A stretch of 5,364 bases of DNA from Dehalococcoidia bacterium (GTDB lineage: Bacteria > Chloroflexota > Dehalococcoidia > Dehalococcoidales > DAOWLH01), in the NCBI GenBank assembly GCA_030638985.1, contig DAOWDO010000069.1, positions 1-5,364 on the forward strand, given 5' to 3'. Numbering within the stretch: the first letter of the stretch is position 1; every line of letters starts with the position of its first letter. Positions 1-5,364 of this stretch are shown here, piece after piece. The translations under genes were made by a program, and so were the position numbers. A model generated the notes under the pieces. The model was not told the DNA's origin, made no database searches, and saw only the letters and a list, made by a program, of their open reading frames with translations.

Positions 1-17
1 GGAACGGAGGGTGTAGA

Positions 18-65
18 ATGATGTCCTCCACACGGCAACACCGGCGAAAAGGGAGGGTTTCATGA
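18..65 (+). other. Short SD-preceded reading frame, or tail of an upstream gene
   Basis: An ATG at 18 lies downstream of GGAGGG (6-11). It opens a 15-codon frame (MMSSTRQHRRKGRVS) that ends at TGA 63-65, overlapping the next ATG (62-64) as ATGA. The same frame is also open back to the window edge, so this may be the C-terminal tail of a gene starting outside the window, with start/stop overlap into the following frame. The peptide is basic and matches nothing I recognise. A leader peptide is a third possibility, but it shows no run of Thr or Ile codons such as a threonine attenuator would need. Confidence 0.2.
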
Positions 66-151
66 AACATCTAGTGATTGTCACACGGTGAGGGTGTGCC
101 TGCTTCAGTGTCAGTGATGGCGAAATAAAGCAATATATTGAAGATAATGAA
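62..151 (+). pseudogene. Possible disrupted 5' end of the foldase gene: ATG at 62, in-frame TGA at 89-91
   Basis: An ATG at 62 follows the purine-rich SD-like GGGAGGG (51-57) at a good distance. It is in the same frame as the downstream foldase, but reads only MKHLVIVTR before TGA at 89-91. From 92 the frame is open to 1012, and from about 110 it reads as credible foldase sequence. A nonsense mutation alone would not explain the gene, because even readthrough gives only about 30 residues ahead of the TTG at 152, far too few for a signal peptide plus an N-terminal chaperone domain. A deletion that joined unrelated DNA near position 92-110 fits better. An assembly or sequencing error remains possible. 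Confidence 0.4.
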
Positions 152-1012
152 TTGCCGGACAACCAGGCGGTCAGGGACCTGGTGGAGACGCAGTTACTGG
201 TACCGAAGTTAACCCAGGAATACTTTGAGCCACAGGTGCCGGCAGAAACCGAGCAGCGGCATGTAATGGCCATTTTCCTGGAGAGCCAGGCACAGGCGCA
301 GGAGATAATGGCCCGGCTTGAGGGCGGTGAGGATTTTGCCCAGCTTGCAGGGGAGCTTTCTCTTGACACGCTGACCAAGGAAGGGGAAGGCGACCTCGGC
401 TGGAGGCCGGAAGGTGTTCTGGACAGGTTGCTCAATACTGGTGTGCTTGATGAATCTGTCTTCAGCCAGCCGGTGGGGACGCTCGGCCAGCCGATACATG
501 ATGAGGATAAAACCAAGAGCCTGGGCTACTGGCTGATTCAGGTTATAGAAAAGAAAGAGGATGTAGCGGAAGCCCACGTCAAGGCGATGTTGCTCGGCAG
601 TGAAGAGGTGGCGCAGGATATAATAGCCCGGCTTGAAGCTGGCGAAGACTTTGGTGAGTTGGCCGTGGAGTTTTCCCTGTTGAATGATACCGAGAACAAT
701 CTGGGCGATTTGGGCTGGGTAGCTGAGGGAGGCCTGAGCCCGGCTGCCGAAGAGTTCATCTTTGGTGACAGTGAGCTTAATGCCTTAAGCCAGCCGATTC
801 GAGACGAAGAACAGACCACCAGTGGCGGCTACTGGCTTGTTAAAATTCTGGACGGTGATGTCCGGGAGGTGTCCGATGAGGACCGGGACCTGCTGGTGGC
901 CGGGGCTTTGGCAGAGTGGCGGTCAATGGTTCTGGATGACCCGGAAAATGAAGTGGTCGACTATCTCGATGAAGAGCTCAGAGACTTTGCTATCCGGAAG
1001 GCAGTCGGCTAA
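152..1012 (+). CDS. Tandem parvulin-type peptidyl-prolyl isomerase / foldase-like protein, N-terminally truncated
   Basis: This protein resembles the C-terminal part of extracytoplasmic PrsA/SurA-type foldases, which assist folding of exported proteins. Two parvulin-like repeats are visible, at about residues 36-135 and 139-235. Each has a His near its first strand (H37, H142), an ARLE-GEDF helix (54-62 and 159-167), a GDLGW motif (80-84 and 185-189) and a closing SQPI/GQPI...GYWL strand. Canonical parvulins usually read GYH at that last motif, whereas both copies here have Trp. A charged tail (236-286) follows. Position 152 is a TTG with no convincing SD sequence. The frame is open back to 92, and residues encoded there (VSDGEIKQYIEDNE) already look like the family's helical region, so the true protein probably extended upstream. 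No signal peptide, lipobox or full SurA-like N-terminal domain is present; full-length relatives are usually well over 350 residues. It may be a pseudogene fragment. hom starts 21 nt downstream. Confidence 0.72.
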   Translation: MPDNQAVRDLVETQLLVPKLTQEYFEPQVPAETEQRHVMAIFLESQAQAQEIMARLEGGEDFAQLAGELSLDTLTKEGEGDLGWRPEGVLDRLLNTGVLDESVFSQPVGTLGQPIHDEDKTKSLGYWLIQVIEKKEDVAEAHVKAMLLGSEEVAQDIIARLEAGEDFGELAVEFSLLNDTENNLGDLGWVAEGGLSPAAEEFIFGDSELNALSQPIRDEEQTTSGGYWLVKILDGDVREVSDEDRDLLVAGALAEWRSMVLDDPENEVVDYLDEELRDFAIRKAVG

Positions 1013-1033
1013 AATTAACCGGGGGTTCCAGCT

Positions 1034-2335
1034 ATGGCAGAAAGAAGCATTGGTGTTGGTTTGATTGGGCTGGGGGTGGTTGGCGGACAGGTAGCCAGGG
1101 TGCTGCTTGGTAAGTCAGAAATCCTGGCGGAGCAGGCTGGCTGTCCGGTTGTGCTGCGCAGGGTAAAGGTACTGGATGTTGACCTGTCCCGACCGCAGGC
1201 ACAGGAAATGTCCTCCCAGCTTTTAACCACCGACGACGATGAGTTCTTCACCACCGCCGGCATTGATATTATCGTCGAGGCCATCGGCGGAGAGGAGCCG
1301 GCGCGGCGGTATCTGGAGAGGGCGCTCAGAGCAGGTAAACACGTGGTTACCGCCAACAAGGAGGTTATCGCCAAATATGGAACGGAACTGATAACCCTGG
1401 CCCAGAGGCAGCAGGTCAGCCTTAACTATGAGGCTGCTGTAGGCGGCGGTATCCCGTTAATCGCCCCCTTCCAGCGCGACCTGGTGGCTAACGATATCAA
1501 GGGTATATACGCCATCATAAACGGGACGACCAACTATATCCTGACCCGGATGTCGCGGGAGGGCACCGATTTCGCCGCTGCTCTAGCTCAAGCACAGGAG
1601 TTGGGCTATGCCGAAGCTGACCCCGGTAATGATATAGATGGTATCGATGCCGCCTATAAACTGGCGATTCTGGCTTCTCTGGCCTTCCAGATCCAGGTCA
1701 GGCCTGATGAGATCTTTTGTGAGGGAATCTCCCGGCTTTCCAGTTGTGATTTCCGCTATGCCAGAGAGCTGGGCTTTGCCATCAAGCTGCTGGCCATTGC
1801 CAAGCAGAGCAATAACTCCATCGAGGTGCGGGTGCACCCGGTTTTTATACCGGAGGATTACTTTCTGGCCAAGGTGGACGGCGTCTATAATGCCGTTCTG
1901 GTTGAGGGTGACCTGTGCGGCCAGGTTATCTTCCTCGGTGAGGGGGCTGGTGCCCTGCCCACCGCAAGCGCCGTCGTTGCTGATGTTATCCGCGCCGCCC
2001 GGGATATTGTTTATGGTGTGGGTAGCCAGACCGTGTGGGAGGTGCAGCCGGGCAGGTCCATCAAGCCGATGCCAGATATTATAACCCGCTACTACATCAG
2101 GATGAATATCGCCGACCGCGCCGGAGTGCTGGCCCAAATTGCCGGAGTTCTAGGTGAAGGCGATATCAGCATTTCATCAGCTATCCAGAAAGAGGCCGAT
2201 GAAGTGACCAGGACGGCTGAGATTGTTATCATGACTCACCCGGCACAGGAAAAGGCAATGCAGCACGCCATGGAGGAACTCGGCCATCTTGAGGCGGTCA
2301 GAGAGATAAACAACTTTATCCGGGTTGAGGTCTAA
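1034..2335 (+). CDS. hom: Homoserine dehydrogenase with C-terminal ACT domain
   Basis: This cytoplasmic enzyme reduces L-aspartate 4-semialdehyde to L-homoserine with NAD(P)H, at the branch to threonine and methionine. The N-terminal Rossmann fold has GLGVVG at residues 12-17 and the TANKE motif at 106-110. The catalytic domain shows YEAAVGGGIP (132-141), NGTTNYIL (163-170) and the signature around GYAEADP...DGIDAAYK (191-209). By comparison with the yeast enzyme, E194, D205 and K209 are the expected active-site residues. An ACT domain follows from about 353 (YYIRMNIADRAGVLAQIA); such domains usually mediate threonine feedback inhibition. At 433 residues this is the normal length for the ACT-containing, monofunctional form, and no aspartate kinase is fused. 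The ATG follows GGGGG (1021-1025) at 8 nt. It lies 21 nt after the foldase stop and 6 nt before thrC, so it is probably cotranscribed with thrC. Confidence 0.97.
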   Translation: MAERSIGVGLIGLGVVGGQVARVLLGKSEILAEQAGCPVVLRRVKVLDVDLSRPQAQEMSSQLLTTDDDEFFTTAGIDIIVEAIGGEEPARRYLERALRAGKHVVTANKEVIAKYGTELITLAQRQQVSLNYEAAVGGGIPLIAPFQRDLVANDIKGIYAIINGTTNYILTRMSREGTDFAAALAQAQELGYAEADPGNDIDGIDAAYKLAILASLAFQIQVRPDEIFCEGISRLSSCDFRYARELGFAIKLLAIAKQSNNSIEVRVHPVFIPEDYFLAKVDGVYNAVLVEGDLCGQVIFLGEGAGALPTASAVVADVIRAARDIVYGVGSQTVWEVQPGRSIKPMPDIITRYYIRMNIADRAGVLAQIAGVLGEGDISISSAIQKEADEVTRTAEIVIMTHPAQEKAMQHAMEELGHLEAVREINNFIRVEV

Positions 2336-2341
2336 ACCACC

Positions 2342-3397
2342 ATGACTAAGTCCGGGGTTCTGCTTAGATACAAGGATTTTCTGCCACTAACCTCAGAAAC
2401 ACCCGTATTTACTATCGGGGAGGGAGATACCCCTCTGGTAAGGTCGCACCGGCTGGAGAAGGAAATCGGCTGCGGGCGGCTCTACTTCAAGCTTGAGGGG
2501 TCTAATCCCACCGGCTCCTTCAAAGACCGGGGGATGGTTGTCGCCATTGTCAAAGCCCTGGAGGCCGGCAGCAAGGCGGTTATCTGTGCCTCTACCGGCA
2601 ATACCAGCGCCTCGGCGGCAGCCTTTGCCGCCGCTACCGGTTTGAGTGCTGTCATCGTCATTCCCGGCGGTAAAATCGCCCGTGGCAAGCTGGCGCAGGC
2701 TATTGCCCACGGGGCTAAAATAATTGCCATTGATGGCAACTTCGACCAGGCGCTGGATATCGTCCGCCAGTTGACCCGGAAGCACCCGGTTACGCTGGTG
2801 AATTCAGTTAACCCGAACCGCATCGAGGGCCAGAAAACGGCCGCCTTTGAGATCGTTGACGATTTGGGCGATGCACCGGACTATCTGTTTGTCCCGGTGG
2901 GCAATGCCGGTAACATCACCGCCTACTGGAAGGGCTTTGTCGAATACCACCGGGCCGGTCGGGCTACAAAAAAGCCGAAGATGATTGGTTTTCAGGCTGA
3001 AGGGGCGGCGCCTATCGTTCGCGGGTGTGTAGTTGACAGGCCGGAGACAATCGCTACCGCTATCCGAATCGGCAACCCGGCTAGCTGGCAGAAGGCGGTG
3101 GCCGCCCGTGATGAGTCGGGTGGGGTTATCGATATGGTCAGTGATAATGAGATTATGGCTGCCTATCATATTTTGGCAAACAAAGAAGGCATATTTGGTG
3201 AGCCGGCTTCGGCTGCTTCCCTGGCTGGATTGCTGAAGTTCCGGCGACAGGGGCTGGACTTTTCCGGAAAAAGCATAGTCTGCATTGTAACCGGCAGCGG
3301 GCTCAAGGATGCTGATGCTGCCCTCACTGTGGCTGAGCCGTTTATCGAGCTCCCGGCTGACCTGGCCCCGGTGGAGAAGGCTTTGGGCTGGGGCTAG
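2342..3397 (+). CDS. thrC: Threonine synthase, PLP-dependent
   Basis: This enzyme converts O-phospho-L-homoserine to L-threonine and phosphate, the last step of threonine synthesis, in the cytoplasm. It has the fold type II PLP-enzyme pattern: the Schiff-base lysine K61 within NPTGSFKDRGM (55-65), the substrate-binding STGNTSAS loop (84-91), the glycine-rich phosphate-binding turn VGNAGN (186-191), and VTGSGLKD near the C-terminus (316-323) contacting the cofactor ring. At 351 residues it belongs to the shorter bacterial/archaeal class rather than the longer E. coli or yeast type. Related dehydratases share the fold, but the TGSFKDRGM motif and the neighbouring hom favour threonine synthase. 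It starts 6 nt after the hom stop; the only SD candidate is GAGG inside the end of hom (2327-2330), so translation may be coupled to hom. The homoserine kinase needed to make its substrate is not in the window. Confidence 0.96.
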   Translation: MTKSGVLLRYKDFLPLTSETPVFTIGEGDTPLVRSHRLEKEIGCGRLYFKLEGSNPTGSFKDRGMVVAIVKALEAGSKAVICASTGNTSASAAAFAAATGLSAVIVIPGGKIARGKLAQAIAHGAKIIAIDGNFDQALDIVRQLTRKHPVTLVNSVNPNRIEGQKTAAFEIVDDLGDAPDYLFVPVGNAGNITAYWKGFVEYHRAGRATKKPKMIGFQAEGAAPIVRGCVVDRPETIATAIRIGNPASWQKAVAARDESGGVIDMVSDNEIMAAYHILANKEGIFGEPASAASLAGLLKFRRQGLDFSGKSIVCIVTGSGLKDADAALTVAEPFIELPADLAPVEKALGWG

Positions 3398-3416
3398 ATG
3401 TTTCAAAAGCCGGGTT

Positions 3417-3425
3417 AAAGGAGGT
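3417..3425 (+). promoter_or_regulatory. Strong Shine-Dalgarno for the flavoprotein gene
   Basis: AAAGGAGGT is a near-perfect complement of the 16S rRNA 3' end and sits 4 nt before the ATG at 3430. It fixes that start and suggests independent, efficient initiation rather than coupling to thrC. Confidence 0.85.
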
Positions 3426-3429
3426 AAGA

Positions 3430-4020
3430 ATGGACAAGGTAAGTGAGGACATCGGTAAATTCTATCATCACTATCCCCGGGTGGCGGTGGTGGTCACCGC
3501 CCGTTTTAATGGCCGGGATAATGCCATGGCCGTAGCCTGGCATACGCCGCTTTCCTCTAAGCCACCGCTTTATGGAGTGGCTATCTCCCCAAAGCGTTTC
3601 ACCTACGAGCTGGCTGCCGACAGCCGTGAGTTCGCCGTCAATTTCCTGCCGGCTTGCCGGGTTGACCTGGTGGCGGCCACCGGTGGCAGCAAGGGGCGGG
3701 AAATGGATAAGTTTTCGGCGTTTAAGATAGCGCGCCAGGATTCAGTGAAGGCGGCAGTGCCGATTCTAAAAGATGCTTATGCCGCCTATGAGTGCGTAAT
3801 GGTCGACGACAGGCTGTATGGTGACCACAGGCTGCTGGTTGGGGAGATCGTGGCTGTCCACTATCTTGAAGAAGTTATTATGGCGGATGGTACTCTCGAT
3901 TTGGGCAAGGTCGGCCCGGTGCTGTATCTGGGCAACGAGCAGTACCTGGATGTAGAGGAATGCCGGCTGAGGACAGTTGACCGTGAGTTCTGTGTTGGCC
4001 GTCTCAAGATTGATCATTGA
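3430..4020 (+). CDS. Flavin reductase-like domain protein (flavoredoxin-type FMN-binding split barrel)
   Basis: The protein resembles the flavin reductase-like family, small cytoplasmic flavoproteins that bind FMN in a split beta-barrel and either reduce free flavin with NAD(P)H or pass electrons to a partner. The N-terminal part shows the typical run: PRVAVVVTA (16-24), N-MAVAWHTPLSSKPPLYGVAI (31-52, with the family's S-PP pattern before a strand), and FAVNFLP (68-74). A middle segment with GREMDKF (89-95) and a C-terminal LLVGEIVAVH strand (135-144) complete the domain. The 196-residue length matches single-domain members. No membrane segment or extra cofactor motif is visible. It is 32 nt after thrC and 19 nt before the folE start used here. 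The physiological partner cannot be read from the sequence; a redox role linked to folE or to the upstream genes is only conjecture. Confidence 0.88.
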   Translation: MDKVSEDIGKFYHHYPRVAVVVTARFNGRDNAMAVAWHTPLSSKPPLYGVAISPKRFTYELAADSREFAVNFLPACRVDLVAATGGSKGREMDKFSAFKIARQDSVKAAVPILKDAYAAYECVMVDDRLYGDHRLLVGEIVAVHYLEEVIMADGTLDLGKVGPVLYLGNEQYLDVEECRLRTVDREFCVGRLKIDH

Positions 4021-4027
4021 CCAACAG

Positions 4028-4034
4028 AAGGAGG
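4028..4034 (+). promoter_or_regulatory. Shine-Dalgarno that decides the folE start
   Basis: AAGGAGG lies 5 nt before the GTG at 4040. It supports that GTG over the in-frame TTG at 3977, which lies inside the flavoprotein gene and would add 21 residues unlike the FolE family. Confidence 0.82.
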
Positions 4035-4039
4035 CGGGT

Positions 4040-4606
4040 GTGTTTGATGAAGCCAAAATAAGAGAAGCGGCCAAGTCCATTATCGAGGCTATTGGCGAGG
4101 ACCCCAAGCGGGAAGGCATGGCCGATACCCCGAGGCGCTTTGCCGAAATGTATGCCGAGCTTTTTATGGGGTTGGGCAAGGACCCCGGGGATGAGCTCAG
4201 TGTTGGCTATGAGCTGGGGCATCGGGAGATGGTAATCCTCAAGGATATCCCCTTCTATTCTATGTGTGAGCACCATTTTCTGCCCTTCTTTGGTGTCGTC
4301 CACATCGGCTATATCCCGAATGCAGAGGGGAGGGTGGTCGGCATCAGCAAGCTGGCCCATGTGGTGGAAATCATTGCCAAGCGCCCTCAAATACAGGAGA
4401 GGATGGCCACCGAGATTGCCGATGCCATCGCCGGAGGACTCAAGTGCCAGGGAGTGGGCGTGGTTATTCAGGCAGAGCACCTGTGTATGGTAATGCGTGG
4501 CATTAAGAAACCGGGGGCCAGTGTCATTACATCGGCCCTCAGGGGCAGCTTCCGCCGCCATGCAGCCAGCCGGGCTGAGTTTATGTCGCTGATACTGGGC
4601 AGGTAA
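4040..4606 (+). CDS. folE: GTP cyclohydrolase I
   Basis: FolE converts GTP to 7,8-dihydroneopterin triphosphate and formate, the first step to tetrahydrofolate and other pterins, as a cytoplasmic homodecamer. From the GTG start the protein is 188 residues, normal for bacterial FolE, and begins MFDEAKIREAAKSIIEAIGE, like other family N-termini. It carries GMADTPRRFAEMY (about 26-38), the zinc and active-site motif SMCEHHFLPFFG (74-85; C76 and H79 as zinc ligands, H78 catalytic), VGISKLAHVV (100-109), and QAEHLCMVMRG (144-154; H147 catalytic, C149 the third zinc ligand). All zinc ligands are present, so this is the zinc-dependent type I enzyme, not FolE2. The GTG is preceded by AAGGAGG at 5 nt. 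The gap from the flavoprotein stop is 19 nt. Its stop is one base from the stop of the converging yjbQ-family gene. Confidence 0.96.
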   Translation: MFDEAKIREAAKSIIEAIGEDPKREGMADTPRRFAEMYAELFMGLGKDPGDELSVGYELGHREMVILKDIPFYSMCEHHFLPFFGVVHIGYIPNAEGRVVGISKLAHVVEIIAKRPQIQERMATEIADAIAGGLKCQGVGVVIQAEHLCMVMRGIKKPGASVITSALRGSFRRHAASRAEFMSLILGR

Positions 4607-4626
4607 TCTATTCCCCCATCACCTGC
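4599..4626. other. Small inverted repeat across the folE/yjbQ convergent stops
   Basis: GCAGGT (4599-4604) and ACCTGC (4621-4626) can pair as a 6-bp stem around a 16-nt loop that contains both stop codons or parts of them. No T-run follows on either strand and the loop is large, so it is a poor intrinsic terminator. It may be chance or a weak bidirectional 3'-end structure. Confidence 0.2.
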
Positions 4627-5024
4627 ACCACCACCCGGCGGGAGCGGGGGCGGTTGTCAAAATCCACCAGCACTACCTGTTGCCAGGTGCCCAGAACCAG
4701 CCTCTTGTTGCTTACCGGGATTACCAGCGAAGCGCCAAGAAGTGAAGCCCGAACGTGTGAGTGGCCGTTGCCGTCTCCCCAGGCACGGTCGTGGGCATAG
4801 GTGGTGTTCTGCGGTATCAGGCGCTGCCACATCTCCTTGAAATCAGCAACCAGGCCGGGCTCAAACTCGATGGTGGTTACCCCGGCGGTGGAGCCGGCAA
4901 CGAACAGGGTTACCATGCCGTTGCTGACTCTAGACTTGGCCAGCTGCTCCTCCACCTGAGGCGTGATGTCGATAATGTCGCCATTGCCTCTGGTGCTGAG
5001 GCTGATTGATTCGGTCACTACCAT
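4608..5024 (-). CDS. YjbQ/UPF0047 family protein
   Basis: This is a complete 138-residue member of the YjbQ (UPF0047) family, small cytoplasmic trimeric proteins. Some members have been reported to show weak thiamine-phosphate synthase activity, but the true cellular role is unsettled. Family marks are AGSTAGVTTIEFEPGL (43-58), the D..EMWQRLIP segment (61-71), the His-rich HD...WGDGNGHSHVRASLLG stretch (H78, H88 and H90, likely metal or active-site residues), the LGTWQQVVLVDFD segment (111-123) and the closing RPRSRR-VVVQV strand. The ATG has a strong SD (complement of 5029-5036, GGGAGGTG) about 4 nt upstream. It starts 23 nt after the pyrK stop on the same strand, so it is probably the last gene of a pyrK-containing unit. 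No thiamine gene is nearby, so the context does not support a thiamine role. Confidence 0.92.
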   Translation of the reverse strand: MVVTESISLSTRGNGDIIDITPQVEEQLAKSRVSNGMVTLFVAGSTAGVTTIEFEPGLVADFKEMWQRLIPQNTTYAHDRAWGDGNGHSHVRASLLGASLVIPVSNKRLVLGTWQQVVLVDFDNRPRSRRVVVQVMGE

Positions 5025-5028
5025 AAAG

Positions 5029-5036
5029 CACCTCCC
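5029..5036 (-). promoter_or_regulatory. Shine-Dalgarno for the yjbQ-family gene
   Basis: On the minus strand GGGAGGTG precedes the ATG (complement of 5022-5024) by 4 nt. It lies in the short gap after the pyrK stop and supports the chosen start. Confidence 0.8.
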
Positions 5037-5047
5037 GTGGCATGCAT

Positions 5048-5364
5048 CTAAATATCCACGAACTCATCCCAGAGAATATCATCAATGTTGAATACCGGGC
5101 CGTCCTGGCATACCTGCTTCAACCCTTGTTTTGTCTTAACCGTGCACCCGTAGCATAGTCCAAGGCCGCAGGCCATCCTTGTCTCAAGTGATACCTGGAC
5201 CTCTTTTCGGCGGAACAGCCTGCGGTTCTGGCTGGCAATTGTCCGGTACAGGGCGCTGGGGCCGCAGGCAAATACCTGGCTGGCCCAGTCCAGGTATTTT
5301 GGCAGCAGGTCTGTTATTATTCCCTTGCTGCCGGCAGTGCCGTCGTCGGTGGCGGTAAAGCACC
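5048..5364 (-). CDS. pyrK: Dihydroorotate dehydrogenase electron transfer subunit (PyrK), C-terminal part
   Basis: The last 104 codons of a minus-strand gene are visible; the 5' part lies beyond the window edge. PyrK holds FAD and a [2Fe-2S] cluster and passes electrons from dihydroorotate oxidation by PyrD (class 1B) to NAD+, in pyrimidine synthesis. In the visible part, TATDDGTAGSKG (residues 3-14) and ACGP (32-35) belong to the NAD-binding lobe of the ferredoxin-reductase fold. The C-terminal cluster motif is complete: C65, C70, C73 and C85 (C-x4-C-x2-C-x11-C) in the RMACGLGLCYGC region. The protein ends with a typical short tail, ILWDEFVDI. Related NAD-dependent sulfide/ferredoxin reductase subunits share this architecture, but the cluster position and short tail fit PyrK best. 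The yjbQ-family gene follows 23 nt downstream; pyrD would be expected nearby but is not in the window. Confidence 0.92.
   Translation of the reverse strand, partial: CFTATDDGTAGSKGIITDLLPKYLDWASQVFACGPSALYRTIASQNRRLFRRKEVQVSLETRMACGLGLCYGCTVKTKQGLKQVCQDGPVFNIDDILWDEFVDI

Noticed and set aside
89..91. TGA 89-91 as a selenocysteine codon
   Set aside because: No convincing SECIS-type stem-loop follows at the right distance, the peptide before it is only nine residues, and no selenoprotein family matches.
78..139. Promoter for the plus-strand unit (TTGTCA at 78-83, TATATT at 134-139)
   Set aside because: The two hexamers are about 50 nt apart and neither has a partner at 16-18 nt, so no promoter can be supported.
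2804..3406. 200-codon minus-strand open frame opposite thrC, and similar long antisense frames opposite hom (1583-2137) and folE (4004-4561)
   Set aside because: They lie opposite strongly supported genes, have no family-like motifs and no convincing SD; they are a by-product of codon bias in the GC-rich sense genes.
3398..3418. Tiny frame ATG 3398 (MFQKPG) between thrC and the flavoprotein gene
   Set aside because: Only six codons, no SD of its own, and it precedes the flavoprotein's SD; likely chance.
3977..4039. Longer folE start at TTG 3977
   Set aside because: It overlaps the flavoprotein gene, has no SD, and adds 21 residues unlike FolE N-termini; GTG 4040 has AAGGAGG at 5 nt.

Overview
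The window looks like part of a chromosome from a Chloroflexota bacterium, probably class Dehalococcoidia or a close relative. The base composition is moderately GC-rich, and the genes are tightly packed housekeeping genes, several preceded by clear Shine-Dalgarno (SD) sequences. The lineage call rests on the general look of the proteins, mainly a tandem-parvulin foldase followed by hom and thrC. It is an inference, not a database result.

Plus strand, 92-4606. Five genes run head to tail with gaps of 6-32 nt. They are a tandem-parvulin foldase-like protein whose N-terminal half is missing, homoserine dehydrogenase (hom), threonine synthase (thrC), a flavin reductase-like flavoprotein, and GTP cyclohydrolase I (folE, from a GTG start at 4040). 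I see no terminator between them, so they may be one transcription unit. hom and thrC are two of the three steps from aspartate semialdehyde to threonine; the middle enzyme, homoserine kinase (thrB), is not in the window. FolE begins pterin/folate synthesis. The flavoprotein's partner is unknown.

Minus strand, 4608-5364. A YjbQ/UPF0047-family protein lies 23 nt downstream of the 3' end of pyrK, the iron-sulfur/flavin electron-transfer subunit of dihydroorotate dehydrogenase. Its 5' end lies outside the window. These two genes run toward folE, and the folE and yjbQ stop codons are separated by one base.

The 5' end (1-151) is the least ordinary part. It holds two very short SD-preceded reading frames, an in-frame TGA at 89-91, and then open frame that already reads like the foldase family before any standard start codon. 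This suggests a truncated or decaying foldase gene. I found no tRNA or rRNA gene, CRISPR array, insertion sequence or clear novel system; the rest is ordinary core metabolism.
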